Part shown: positions 16,530 through 25,141 of the stretch, piece by piece
How the letters are laid out: the number at the start of each line of letters is the position of its first letter
How positions within the stretch are numbered: position 1 is the stretch's first letter
Assembly: GCF_900168055.1 (NCBI RefSeq)
Contig: NZ_FUYS01000014.1
Coordinates: 1 to 64,000, forward strand
Origin: Parapedobacter luteus
Lineage (GTDB): Bacteria; Bacteroidota; Bacteroidia; Sphingobacteriales; Sphingobacteriaceae
Reading direction: 5' to 3'
Length of the DNA stretch: 64,000 nucleotides
Program-made: the position numbers and the translations under genes
The notes under the pieces: model-generated
Databases searched by the model: none
What the model was told of the DNA's origin: nothing
What the model saw: the letters and a program-made list of their open reading frames with translations, nothing else

Positions 16530-16537
16530 CAAAAGTA
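16530..16537 (-). promoter_or_regulatory. -7 box TACTTTTG for the sorbosone dehydrogenase operon
   Basis: A perfect TAnnTTTG match on the minus strand. It lies 108 bases before the ATG at 16421, which would place the 16473-16497 dyad in the leader. Confidence 0.45.
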
Positions 16538-16621
16538 ACTAAACATTGCAGGATTGTTACGTAATATCAGCCGCAAATGCACGTATTTAGTATAATCAAT
16601 TATTTGCTATAAATTCGAACC

Positions 16622-17398
16622 ATGAGCATAAAAACACGATTCATCATTGCCGCATTGGCCTTATTTTCCTACACCGCTGCAGCAGCGGACCGCGATTTCT
16701 ATCAATTAAAAATCTACCACCTGAAAACGTCGCAACAGGTGGCGCAGTTGGATAACTTCCTTGAAACGGCTTACCTTCCTGCGCTGCATCGGGCAGGCAT
16801 AACCAACGTGGGTGTATTCAAGCCCATCGCTGATGCAGCGGCCGCAAATGAATGGTTGACTTATGTATTTATTCCTTTCACGTCATACGATCAGTTTGCA
16901 TCACTGGAAGCCACGTTACAAAATGATCCGGCATATCAGGAAGCCGGAAAGGACTACTTGCATGCACCATACAACAATCTGCCCTACGACCGAATCGAGA
17001 CGATCCTTATGGACGCCTTTGAGGGTAGTCCTCGCTTTGAGGTCCCCAACCTAACTTCACCCAGGGCCGAACGTGTGTATGAACTAAGAAGTTATGAGAG
17101 CGCTACCGAGGCGTATTACCGCAATAAGGTGGATATGTTTAACAAAGGCGATGAAATCGGACTATTCAAACGTTTGGGATTCAATGCCGTTTTCTATGGT
17201 GAAGTCATTGCGGGAAGCCGAATGCCCAATTTGATGTACCTCACCACGTTTGAAAATAAACAGTCGCGGGATGAACATTGGGAAGCGTTTAGCAAGGATG
17301 CATACTGGAAAGAACTATCCGCGAAACCGGAATACCAGCACAACGTATCCCGCAACCAACAAATCTTTTTATACCCGACAGACTATTCCGACTTTTAA
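16622..17398 (+). CDS. Secreted NIPSNAP-family protein
   Basis: 258 residues. The signal peptide ends near AAAADRD. Two ferredoxin-like NIPSNAP units are visible (about 25-130 and 145-258); VYELRSYESATEAYYRNKVDMF is the classic NIPSNAP signature, and NLMYLTTFENKQSRDEHWEAF closes the second. In Bacteroidota these exported proteins are common next to sugar oxidation genes, but their activity is unknown. A weak -7 box (TAAATTCG) ends four bases before the ATG. It is divergent from the dehydrogenase/cytochrome operon. Confidence 0.88.
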   Translation: MSIKTRFIIAALALFSYTAAAADRDFYQLKIYHLKTSQQVAQLDNFLETAYLPALHRAGITNVGVFKPIADAAAANEWLTYVFIPFTSYDQFASLEATLQNDPAYQEAGKDYLHAPYNNLPYDRIETILMDAFEGSPRFEVPNLTSPRAERVYELRSYESATEAYYRNKVDMFNKGDEIGLFKRLGFNAVFYGEVIAGSRMPNLMYLTTFENKQSRDEHWEAFSKDAYWKELSAKPEYQHNVSRNQQIFLYPTDYSDF

Positions 17399-17484
17399 GT
17401 GAGGCTGTAACCATTCATCCCACCAATCCTACCACTCGTCGGAGATTCCTTTAACGAGTTATCTGCGGTGTTCATCTTTGCGGC

Positions 17485-19611
17485 ATGAAAAGCGTGAACA
17501 CCGTCCTTTACTTCTTGCTTGCGCTGCTGGTGAGTGCCGGACACCCTTGCTGGGCACAATGCCGCATAACGGGTACCGTCACGGATACGCGCGGGCTGCC
17601 AATCGGCATGGCCAGCATATGGATCAAAGGGAGCTTTGACGGCACCTCATCCGATAGCAGCGGTTATTTCGCGTTTGAGACGGCACTCACGGGCGAGCAG
17701 TGGCTGCGTTTCTCCGCACTGGGCCACGGCAGTGACAGTACGGCCATCATGCTGGCCGGCGATTCAATGATATTGGAACTCCGGTTAACTGCTCAGACCG
17801 CTGAGCTGGACGTCGTGACCATCACCGTAGGTACCTTCCAATCGGGCGTCAATACTAAAGGTATCTCGCTCAGTGCACTTGATGTGGCCACCACCGCCGG
17901 AGCCTCCGCCGATATCTTCGCAGCCTACCAAACGCTGCCTGGTTCACAAACGGCTTTTGCCGAGGGCGGCTTGTTTGTACGCGGCGGGTCGGCGGCTGAG
18001 ACGAAGTCTTTTTTTGACGGGCTCATTATTAAAAATCCCCTGAATGCACAGGCCCCTAACCTGGCCGGCCGCAGCCGGCTCGACCCGTTTATGTTTAAGC
18101 AAACGGCGTTTTCGTCAGGTGGGTACTCCGCACAGTACGGGCAGGCACTCAGCTCGGCCTTGGTGCTCGAAAGCAAGGACTTGCCTGCTAAAACCACTTC
18201 CGCTGTATCATTGATGTCGGTAGGCATTGGATTGGGCCATACCCATCGGTTTAAAACGAGCGCACTGCAGATTGATGGTTTCTACTACAACCTTGCCCCT
18301 GCATTTTCATTGATCAATCAACAGGTAAATTGGCAGCGCGAACCGGAACAATACGAAGGCCGGCTGCAGTACAAAGCGCAGGTGGGCGAGCGCGGCCTAT
18401 TCAAATGGTACAGCGACCACAGCCGCTCACGTATGGCGCTCCTTGATGCAGACATGGACAACCCGGGGCAACCGTTCTTTTTCAGCAACCACAACCGAAA
18501 CACCCTCATCAACACCAGCTATCAGGATTACCTGAATGACCGCTGGAAAATTCATACGGGTGCTTCCCTGAATATCACCGGCGATGATGGGCAGCAAAAT
18601 ACCGATGGTTACGCCCGTACGGACAGTTATCTCCAGTGGCGGGGCAGTGCTACCCATTTTTTCGGCACGTACTCAAGGTTTGTCGTCGGCGGCGAAGTGG
18701 CTCACGGGCGGTTCGGCGAATCGTGGAACGACCTGCGCCGGCAGTATGCGCACCTTTTGGGTGCATTGTTTGCCGAGGCCGACTGGTTCTTCGGCCGAAG
18801 ATGGGTATTGCGCACGGGCATCCGCACCGAGTATTCAGACTACATCCGGCAGTTCAACGTGGCGCCGCGACTGGCACTGAGCCACAAAATCAGCCGTACG
18901 CTACAGGCATCACTGGCCTACGGCCGGTTTTACCAGAATCCGGAAGACCGCTACTGGGTGGCACAGCAGGACATCGGTTTTGAACAGGCGGCCCATTATC
19001 TGGCAAACATCGAATACCTCAACAACCACTACACCTTCCGGATAGAGGCTTATTATAAAGACTATGGCCAGCTGGTGAAAAAAACGGCCGAGGGCTTCAA
19101 CAACAATGGCTATGGCTACGCCAAAGGGATCGATATTTTCTGGCGCGACCGCAAGAGCATCCGCGATGGCGACTACTGGATCTCGTACTCGTACCTCGAC
19201 ACCAAACGCGATTTCGCAGACTATCCCGCTGCTGCTACTCCGCCCTTTGCCGCTGCACATTCGCTTAACGCGGTATACAAGCACTTCATTACGGCTATCA
19301 ATTCGCAAGTCGGCGCAACGTATACCTACGCCTCCGGCCGCACCTATGTCAATCCCAACAATCCGGTTTATCTGGCTGACCGGACCAAAGACTTCCATAA
19401 CCTCAGCGTCAACGTGAGTTACCTCACGCATATCCTGCGGCAGTTTACGGTGCTTTATTTTTCGGCGGGCAACCTGTTGGGCATCGACAACATCTATGGC
19501 TACCGCTATAGTAAAGACGGCATACACCGGCGGGCTATCCGCCCTGGTGCCCGTCGTGATCTCTTCGTCGGCATCTTGCTGACCATTGGCGACAATACAT
19601 TTATTCGTTAA
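17485..19611 (+). CDS. TonB-dependent outer-membrane receptor
   Basis: 708 residues. The signal peptide ends near CWAQ. A carboxypeptidase-like domain (about 25-100; GTVTDTRGLPIGMASIWI) precedes a plug (LPGSQTAFAEGGLFVRGGSAAETKSFFDG, given here as one conserved stretch) and a beta barrel ending in an aromatic-type terminus, DNTFIR. Such receptors import large ligands using TonB energy, but no SusD partner is present, so a glycan SusCD system is unlikely. Followed after 19 bp by a secreted helical-repeat protein and then a LytS/LytTR pair. A near -7 box (CATCTTTG) ends four bases before the ATG. Confidence 0.9.
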   Translation: MKSVNTVLYFLLALLVSAGHPCWAQCRITGTVTDTRGLPIGMASIWIKGSFDGTSSDSSGYFAFETALTGEQWLRFSALGHGSDSTAIMLAGDSMILELRLTAQTAELDVVTITVGTFQSGVNTKGISLSALDVATTAGASADIFAAYQTLPGSQTAFAEGGLFVRGGSAAETKSFFDGLIIKNPLNAQAPNLAGRSRLDPFMFKQTAFSSGGYSAQYGQALSSALVLESKDLPAKTTSAVSLMSVGIGLGHTHRFKTSALQIDGFYYNLAPAFSLINQQVNWQREPEQYEGRLQYKAQVGERGLFKWYSDHSRSRMALLDADMDNPGQPFFFSNHNRNTLINTSYQDYLNDRWKIHTGASLNITGDDGQQNTDGYARTDSYLQWRGSATHFFGTYSRFVVGGEVAHGRFGESWNDLRRQYAHLLGALFAEADWFFGRRWVLRTGIRTEYSDYIRQFNVAPRLALSHKISRTLQASLAYGRFYQNPEDRYWVAQQDIGFEQAAHYLANIEYLNNHYTFRIEAYYKDYGQLVKKTAEGFNNNGYGYAKGIDIFWRDRKSIRDGDYWISYSYLDTKRDFADYPAAATPPFAAAHSLNAVYKHFITAINSQVGATYTYASGRTYVNPNNPVYLADRTKDFHNLSVNVSYLTHILRQFTVLYFSAGNLLGIDNIYGYRYSKDGIHRRAIRPGARRDLFVGILLTIGDNTFIR

Positions 19612-19630
19612 CTATAAAATCAATACTGTC

Positions 19631-20290
19631 ATGAACACCATCATCAAAACCTCGGCAATCATGCTACTCACCTGCGTGCTGCACTGGACGGCCCGCGCAC
19701 AGGACAACTACGAATCGGCCATGGTTGCCGCCCTTCAGACGCTGGCTGAAGCGCGGCAGCCTGCAGACTTCACAGTCTTGGGCAACCGCTTTGAGCAAAT
19801 CGGCAATACCGCTACCGATCAATGGACGCCGCTCTATTATGCTGCCTACTGCCAATTGGTGGCCGGTATAAGCCAACAAAACGCTGATGAAAAAGACCGC
19901 TTTTTTGAGAAGGCGCTTAACCTGGTTGAGTCGGCTGAGAAGCGTCAGGCAGACAACAGCGAAATCTATGCACTCAAAGGATACACACAATTCATGCAGA
20001 TGAGCGTAGACCCGCAAAACCGGCTCGACCTGATTAGCGAGGCTGAGGCCGCATTAGGGAAAGCCATGCAATTGGATCCGTCAAACCCGCGACCTTATTT
20101 CATCAAAGGGCAAAACACATTCTATACGCCTGAATTTTTCGGCGGCGGCGCCAAAGCCGCCAAACCGCTGCTGGAGCAAGCAAAGGTGAAGTTTGACACC
20201 TTTAAGCCAACGGAAAAATTTGCGCCCAACTGGGGAAAAGAACAATGCGCATATTTATTACAGCAGGCCGCTAACACCGACACACAATAA
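19631..20290 (+). CDS. Secreted TPR-like protein of unknown function
   Basis: 219 residues from ATG 19631; an upstream TTG would place the signal peptide internally. The signal is TSAIMLLTCVLHWTARAQ. The mature part is all helical with TPR-like repeats (KALNLVESAEKRQADNSEIY; YALKGYTQFMQMSV; GKAMQLDPSNPRPYFIKGQN), and FYTPEFFGGGAKAAKPLLEQA is characteristic of a Bacteroidota family seen next to TonB receptors. Probably periplasmic. The 19-bp spacing makes it part of the receptor transcript. Confidence 0.82.
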   Translation: MNTIIKTSAIMLLTCVLHWTARAQDNYESAMVAALQTLAEARQPADFTVLGNRFEQIGNTATDQWTPLYYAAYCQLVAGISQQNADEKDRFFEKALNLVESAEKRQADNSEIYALKGYTQFMQMSVDPQNRLDLISEAEAALGKAMQLDPSNPRPYFIKGQNTFYTPEFFGGGAKAAKPLLEQAKVKFDTFKPTEKFAPNWGKEQCAYLLQQAANTDTQ

Positions 20291-20295
20291 GCTGT

Positions 20296-20371
20296 TTTTA
20301 CCTGCTGTGAGCAAGCCTTGCCGAGACGCGAGCAACGCGCAGCGGATCCCAGCTTGCGGAAGCAGGTAAAA
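20296..20371. repeat. 76-bp structured inverted-repeat element
   Basis: The outer arms are 11 bp and perfect (20296-20306 with 20361-20371). Inner arms of 6 bp, GCAAGC/GCTTGC (20311-20316 with 20352-20357), flank a GC-rich middle with CGCGAGCAACGCGCAGCG. It sits directly after the TPR-like gene stop. It could terminate that transcript or be one copy of a dispersed extragenic palindrome; a similarly built element is at 33633-33709. Confidence 0.55.
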
Positions 20372-20488
20372 TAATCCACAATCATTCGTATCTTGCAACA
20401 GTCTACGAACCTGTAATTTAAAACGCTTCACAAAAAAGGCTGTAGATACAGGTTCCACGAGACCTTTTGAAAAACCAATTGTGTTAAA

Positions 20489-21559
20489 GTGAAAACCGCA
20501 ACAGACTTCACAAAGAGCCGCTACTACTGGCTGGGGCTCAACCTGGCCTCCCTGCTCTTGGGCATATTAATCTCGTTTATCATATCCACTTGCGTTGCAG
20601 TGGTGCAGGGCCATTGGCCCTCGTCCAGAAGCATGCTCATCAGCTTGATGTTCGGCATCATCATCAGCCTTTGCATCGCCAACAGCATCCATATCATGGG
20701 GTTACTCAACAAGCGGAAGACCGCAAATAGCTGGGGGTGGTTTCTCGTAGTCTATTACGGCGTGAGCTTGCTGGCCATGGTCGTGGGCGTGGAGTTTACC
20801 TACTTATTAGCCTCCTGGCTGTTTGATATTCCTTTCCATTTTTTCCATTGGGCAGACCTGCAATTCAACGCAATCATCGTATTGATTATCTGCACGATCG
20901 TCTATATTTATTTCAGCATGAAAGAACGGCAGCAGGCCGCATTGCAACAAAAAGAAATGGACATCATGCGGATGGGCAAACTCAAAACCGAGGCGGAGCT
21001 AGCGGCATTGCAATCCAAGATTAATCCACATTTTCTGTACAACGCGCTCAATTCCATCGCCAGTCTTATTCCTTCCAATCCGGTGAAGGCCGAAGAAATG
21101 ACCGTGAAACTGTCCAGCTTGTTCCGGCAGAGCATCAACCAAGAACAAGGGTATTGGGGTACAGTGGCCAGTGAGCTGGATATTGTCAACACCTACATGG
21201 ACATTGAACGGGTACGGTTTGGTGAGCGCATCCGCTTTGCGGCGAGGGCGGAAGACGGGCTGGAAGCAGTCCGTGTACCCCGTTTCCTTATCCAGCCGTT
21301 GGTGGAGAATGCGCTTAAGCATGGGCTGAAGGATGTCACCGAGGGCGGCCAGCTCGAAGTACAAATCAAACGGCAAGGCGAACGCGTGGTCATTACCGTG
21401 GCGGACAACGGGCAGCCTTTCCCCGACGAGCTGAAAGCGGGCCACGGCTTACAGAGCACCTATGATAAGCTGCAACTGCTCTATGGCGAGGACTACCAGA
21501 TAAGCTTGCGCAACACGCCGCACAAGCAATTAAGCATTAACATACCCGTTGACGCATGA
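20489..21559 (+). CDS. LytS-type sensor histidine kinase
   Basis: 356 residues, GTG start. Four predicted membrane helices (about 15-145) are followed by a short coiled coil and the His_kinase domain with phospho-acceptor His in KINPHFLYNALNSIASLI. The ATPase part has LVENALKHGLKD (N box) and VADNGQP (G1 box). There is no sensor domain outside the membrane, so stimulus sensing is probably by the membrane helices. Its ATGA overlap with the LytTR regulator gene shows co-translation and pairs the two as a two-component system. A 198-bp gap holding the 76-bp palindrome separates it from the receptor genes. Confidence 0.93.
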   Translation: MKTATDFTKSRYYWLGLNLASLLLGILISFIISTCVAVVQGHWPSSRSMLISLMFGIIISLCIANSIHIMGLLNKRKTANSWGWFLVVYYGVSLLAMVVGVEFTYLLASWLFDIPFHFFHWADLQFNAIIVLIICTIVYIYFSMKERQQAALQQKEMDIMRMGKLKTEAELAALQSKINPHFLYNALNSIASLIPSNPVKAEEMTVKLSSLFRQSINQEQGYWGTVASELDIVNTYMDIERVRFGERIRFAARAEDGLEAVRVPRFLIQPLVENALKHGLKDVTEGGQLEVQIKRQGERVVITVADNGQPFPDELKAGHGLQSTYDKLQLLYGEDYQISLRNTPHKQLSINIPVDA

Positions 21560-22311
21560 CGACCTACAACACCCTGATTATCGACGACGAGCCGCTCGCC
21601 CGGCACCGGCTCCACCAATTGCTCAGGCCATACCCGGCTATCAACGTGGTAGGCGAGGCTGGCAACGGCGTAGAAGGGCTGTCACTTATTGAAGCGCTTA
21701 AACCGGACCTACTATTCTTGGACATCGAAATGCCTGTGTCAGATGGGTTCGATATGCTCAAGCAGTTGAGGGGCCAACAGCCGCGGGTGGTCTTTGTGAC
21801 GGCCTACGATCAATATGCGCTGAAGGCCTTTGAAGAAAACTCCATCGACTACCTCTTGAAGCCGGTGGAAGCCGGACGGCTGAAGAAAACCATCCAGAAA
21901 ATCACGCAACCCAACATGGCTGCCGCAGCGATATCCGACCTGCAGCGGTTATTGGAAGGTTTGTATCCGGCAAAACAAACGCTGAGCCTTACTGTCAAAT
22001 TGGGGGATCGGATACTGCTCATTAAGACGGCTGACATTGTAGCAGCCGAGGCTGAAGACAAATACGTCATGCTACACACCAAAGGTGGCAAACGCCACCT
22101 AACGGACTACACGCTCGCCGATTTGGAGAATCAATTGCCGGCTAACTTCTTGCGTATACATCGAAGCACGCTTATCAACATGGATGGCATCGTCGAAGTC
22201 CGAAAAGGGTTCAATGGCTCGTATACCTTTGTGATGGAAGCTGCGGATAGCCCGCGCTTCAAGTCGAGCCGATCGCATGCTGAAATGATAAAGGTACGGC
22301 TGAGTTTGTAA
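21556..22311 (+). CDS. LytTR-family response regulator
   Basis: 251 residues. The receiver domain (1-120) has IIDDEPLARHRL, phospho-acceptor Asp in LLFLDIEMPVSDG and Lys in DYLLKPVEAGRL. The LytTR DNA-binding domain (about 150-250) shows VKLGDRILLIKTADIVAAEAE and FLRIHRSTLINM. LytTR proteins bind direct repeats of about nine bases set two helical turns apart. Exactly such a repeat lies 104-134 bp after this gene, upstream of the peptide gene, which is its most likely target. It overlaps the kinase gene by four bases. Confidence 0.94.
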   Translation: MTTYNTLIIDDEPLARHRLHQLLRPYPAINVVGEAGNGVEGLSLIEALKPDLLFLDIEMPVSDGFDMLKQLRGQQPRVVFVTAYDQYALKAFEENSIDYLLKPVEAGRLKKTIQKITQPNMAAAAISDLQRLLEGLYPAKQTLSLTVKLGDRILLIKTADIVAAEAEDKYVMLHTKGGKRHLTDYTLADLENQLPANFLRIHRSTLINMDGIVEVRKGFNGSYTFVMEAADSPRFKSSRSHAEMIKVRLSL

Positions 22312-22414
22312 ATCCGAGTTCTTTGGCTAAAAGGCATGTGTCGTCTTTCACATTTGACCTTGCTTGCGTGGACGACGCTCAGACAGCAGATAAATGACAT
22401 TTTATGAATGTCAG

Positions 22415-22445
22415 TTTTCGTAAAAAACCGCAAGGTTTTCGTAAA
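22415..22445 (+). promoter_or_regulatory. Candidate LytTR binding site: TTTTCGTAAA direct repeat, 21-bp period
   Basis: TTTTCGTAAA occurs at 22415-22424 and again, identical, at 22436-22445. The 21-bp period puts both copies on the same face of the helix, the geometry used by LytTR regulators. The second copy ends five bases before the -33 TTG of the peptide promoter, an activator position. Confidence 0.6.
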
Positions 22446-22449
22446 GTTT

Positions 22450-22480
22450 TTGCTAAGCAAATACCAGCATCTTATCTTCA
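22450..22480 (+). promoter_or_regulatory. Promoter of the GG-leader peptide gene
   Basis: A TTG at 22450-22452 and a TATCTTCA at 22473-22480 (six of six fixed positions would be TAnnTTTG; two mismatches here) are spaced by 20 bases, within the usual 17-23. A weak -7 box fits a promoter that needs the upstream LytTR site. The leader would be about 80 nt. Confidence 0.5.
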
Positions 22481-22564
22481 CGCGAACAAAAATAAAAAGT
22501 GGGGTTTAAATCGTATTGGTTCCGTAGTTCGATCAACATTGGAACCCAACTAAAATTCCAGAAA

Positions 22565-22765
22565 ATGAGTATCATGAATTTTAATTTCGGAAAGCCCCTT
22601 GATAGGGACCAAATGAGACTTATTATAGGCGGAAATGTTAAACCAAAATGTGATCTTGTAGACGGTGATAGCTACTATTGCTCTCACGACAGCTCAAGTG
22701 TATGCGTAGAAGAATGTACCGAAGTTTATGGCGAAAACTGTTTCGGATGCTCTGGAGATAACTAG
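22565..22765 (+). CDS. GG-leader cysteine-rich peptide precursor (GG-Bacteroidales-type natural product precursor)
   Basis: 66 residues from ATG 22565; ATG 22574 is possible. The leader GKPLDRDQMRLIIGG matches the pattern of Bacteroidota double-glycine precursors (L-x-R-D-x-M-x-x-I-x-G-G), cut after Gly23. The 43-residue core has six Cys (29, 39, 47, 51, 59, 62), nine acidic and two basic residues, and ends GCSGDN. It could be a disulfide-rich bacteriocin, a signal, or a substrate for modification. No C39 peptidase/ABC exporter, radical SAM enzyme or lanthipeptide synthase is in the window. It lies between a LytTR pair and a GLPGLI gene behind its own regulated promoter. Codon use is more AT-rich than the neighbours. 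Confidence 0.75.
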   Translation: MSIMNFNFGKPLDRDQMRLIIGGNVKPKCDLVDGDSYYCSHDSSSVCVEECTEVYGENCFGCSGDN

Positions 22766-22816
22766 GTTAGGACGCATCGTTATATCTAGTCTCTGGCTGA
22801 ACCATCGATCTCGAGC

Positions 22817-22840
22817 CACCAGCCTTCTGACTGGCTGGTG
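22817..22840 (+). terminator. Hairpin after the peptide gene
   Basis: CACCAGCC (22817-22824) and GGCTGGTG (22833-22840) are perfect arms around an eight-base loop. It stands between the peptide stop and the GLPGLI start, without a clear T run. It may be a terminator or a partial attenuator that reduces GLPGLI expression. Confidence 0.5.
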
Positions 22841-22878
22841 ATTTGCTGGCTAACTTTATAGTCAATAAACCAGCTGAT

Positions 22879-23694
22879 ATGCCCGGTAGAAAAAATAAGG
22901 CAACACTTATAACACTTAACAGTTTACTGCTACTCTTTTGCGTTGAGGCGCGGCAAGGTGATGAGGGTTACAAAATTTATTACGAGATGACATTCCGGAA
23001 GGACAGTACCAATTCAGCCACTACTTCTGAATTGACCGAACTACTAATCAGCGGAGATAAATCACTGTTCCGGACCGTAGCACAAGGCGAAAAGGACACC
23101 AATGAATTCCATAAGCATTTAGAGATACGGCCATACATCCACACTAATGCGAGATACCGCATCATCAAAGACCGCGCTGACGAAATGGTTTACTATTATG
23201 AGCAGATTGAATTATTGGGAGGTCCGATCTGTACGTATACTGAATTACAGAACGACATGGATTGGATATTAATGAGAGATACCTTGACGATTAGTAATTT
23301 GCCATGCCAGAAAGCGCTCCTGGATTACGGTAACCGGTCATGGGAGGCTTGGTTCTGCCCGGACATCCCGCTTAGCAACGGACCGTATAAATTTCAAGGA
23401 TTGCCGGGATTGATCATCCGCATGCGGGACAAGACCGGTTCGTGGGTGTTCGATCTGAAGGGGATCGAGCGGGTGCCGAGCTTTACTTTTGACCTTGCTT
23501 TTCTGAACGATGCCGAGGCGATGGATAAATTGGAATTTTACGAACGCAAACTGCATTACAAAGATAATAGGATGCAAATCAATGAAGCAGCTGGTAAAAT
23601 TTCATTTCCAGATGAAGGAACGAGACAACGCCTTTACGAGAAGGCCAAGATAGAAGCAGCAAAAAACAACAATTGGATCGAGCTATACCCATAG
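22879..23694 (+). CDS. GLPGLI family protein
   Basis: 271 residues from ATG 22879. The signal segment is TLITLNSLLLLFCVEARQ. The family-defining GLPGLI occurs in YKFQGLPGLIIRM, preceded by SWEAWFCPDIPLSNGPY (the AWFTxxIP-type motif). Family members are exported Bacteroidota proteins of unknown function, often encoded with TonB-like receptors. Here the neighbour is instead the GG-leader peptide, 113 bp upstream, with no receptor after it. A role in handling or sensing the peptide is only inference. A second GLPGLI protein is at 57184-58095. Confidence 0.88.
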   Translation: MPGRKNKATLITLNSLLLLFCVEARQGDEGYKIYYEMTFRKDSTNSATTSELTELLISGDKSLFRTVAQGEKDTNEFHKHLEIRPYIHTNARYRIIKDRADEMVYYYEQIELLGGPICTYTELQNDMDWILMRDTLTISNLPCQKALLDYGNRSWEAWFCPDIPLSNGPYKFQGLPGLIIRMRDKTGSWVFDLKGIERVPSFTFDLAFLNDAEAMDKLEFYERKLHYKDNRMQINEAAGKISFPDEGTRQRLYEKAKIEAAKNNNWIELYP

Positions 23695-23778
23695 CGGGCA
23701 ACTGTAACAACATAATCTGACGTTGCCACCCATAATAGGCGGCGCGGGTCATCAATTGAGAGATGGCTATTGGAACGG

Positions 23779-23807
23779 TTGATATCGAATGAGCAAACCT
23801 ATCTTTG
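23779..23807 (+). promoter_or_regulatory. Promoter TTG-N18-TATCTTTG of the DUF4407 gene
   Basis: TTG at 23779-23781 and a perfect TATCTTTG at 23800-23807 are spaced by 18 bases. This is among the best full promoters in the window and implies a leader of about 140 nt. The gap 23695-23952 holds nothing else I can support. Confidence 0.65.
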
Positions 23808-23952
23808 CCATATATTCACCCCACATTCCGGCAGTTTCATCCCAATCATCCTCTCGTTAATCACGCAGGCCCTACTTTTGCCAGGGACGAAGTAAGAGCG
23901 CGGTGTAACAAATTGGGATACAGCCCGTCTTATCTATGGATATCCGAACGTG

Positions 23953-25047
23953 ATGGAGAAACTGATGCGATTTTTTTGGTGGTGCTGCGGCGTGCACCAA
24001 GCGACTTTGGCAAAATACCCAGCCGAACATAACAAATACGTCGGCATTGGCGCTACCATTTTTTTCACCGGTCTATTTGCGGCCCTGTCCGGCGGGTATG
24101 CACTGTATTTCGTATTCAGCGGTGGTGAGTTCGCGGCATTGTTTGCACTGTTATTTGGGCTATTGTGGGGCTTGGCAATCTTCAATATGGACCGCTATAT
24201 CGTCTTAAGCATCAACAAACATGCGTCCGGTTTCAAGCAGTTGATGCAAGCTACTCCACGCATCCTGCTGGCCGTACTTATCGGCATCGTCATTGCCCGC
24301 CCGCTGGAACTCAAAGTGTTTGACAAGGAAATACGCGAACAACTGCGGGTAACCTATTTGGATAGGCAACGGGCGGCTATCGATACGCTCAATAAAGCCT
24401 TTGAAAGCAAATACGCCATTGAACTGGAAAAGACTGCCGAACTGAAAACCGAGCGGGATTCCCTGGAAGCCACGATTAAGACCGATCGGATCAAGCTCAA
24501 AATGGAGACATTCGGCGAAAAAACGGTGGAGACGTCCGGCATCGTCGGCTATGGCCCCTATGCCAAACAGCGCCAAGCCGAACTCGAAAAACAGGAGCAA
24601 TACCTGGATACGCTCCGCAACCGCATTCAATTGCAGGAAGCTTTTATCCAACAACGCAAACAATTCGAAGGATTACTTGATGAACGGCTACTCACCGGCG
24701 TGCAGCTTGACAGCGCCGTTAATCTGGCCGGTTTTGCCGACCGGAACGCCGCGCTCGGTGACCTGAAGTATCATCCAGACGGCACCGTAAATGAGGCCAA
24801 CTATTGGTCCATCACGTTTATTATGCTGCTCTTCATCTTTTTTGAGTGCCTGCCGGTATTTGTGAAACTGATGAGCGTGCGAGACGCCTATGATATCGCC
24901 CTGCGTGACCAACAAACAGCGGATATTTATCGCTCCGGCAAGAACCGGGATGCTGAAATCGCCATCGTTGATAGCCTCTACGATACGCACGTAACGCAAA
25001 CCGCCGAAAAACGTAAAGCCCAGCTATGGGGGAATGAGACCTTGTAG
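23953..25047 (+). CDS. DUF4407 membrane protein
   Basis: 364 residues from ATG 23953 (GTG at 23950 also possible). The DUF4407 pattern is FFWWCCGVHQATLAKYP, then membrane helices at about 30-55 and 58-80, FNMDRYIVLSI, a third helix near 100-120, a long coiled coil (about 135-250; TAELKTERDSLEATIKTDR) and a last helix, ITFIMLLFIFFECLPVFVKL. Its function is not established; the shape suggests an inner-membrane protein with a large coiled domain between helices. It stands alone with its own promoter between the two LytTR systems. Confidence 0.9.
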   Translation: MEKLMRFFWWCCGVHQATLAKYPAEHNKYVGIGATIFFTGLFAALSGGYALYFVFSGGEFAALFALLFGLLWGLAIFNMDRYIVLSINKHASGFKQLMQATPRILLAVLIGIVIARPLELKVFDKEIREQLRVTYLDRQRAAIDTLNKAFESKYAIELEKTAELKTERDSLEATIKTDRIKLKMETFGEKTVETSGIVGYGPYAKQRQAELEKQEQYLDTLRNRIQLQEAFIQQRKQFEGLLDERLLTGVQLDSAVNLAGFADRNAALGDLKYHPDGTVNEANYWSITFIMLLFIFFECLPVFVKLMSVRDAYDIALRDQQTADIYRSGKNRDAEIAIVDSLYDTHVTQTAEKRKAQLWGNETL

Positions 25048-25141
25048 GGTTTATGCTTAATCACGCATTTCGCGCTTTTTATCCCTTTTTATTGTCCGGG
25101 GATTCTGAATTGACATTCTTTGCCGGAAAATCTTTTTCATT

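Noticed and set aside
17485..19611. SusC-type glycan uptake system
   Set aside because: The receptor lacks a SusD neighbour and glycoside hydrolases, so no polysaccharide utilisation locus can be claimed.
23805..24032. 75-codon plus-strand frame before DUF4407
   Set aside because: It starts inside a perfect promoter box, runs into the DUF4407 gene in another frame, and has no recognisable features. It is better read as the leader of that gene.
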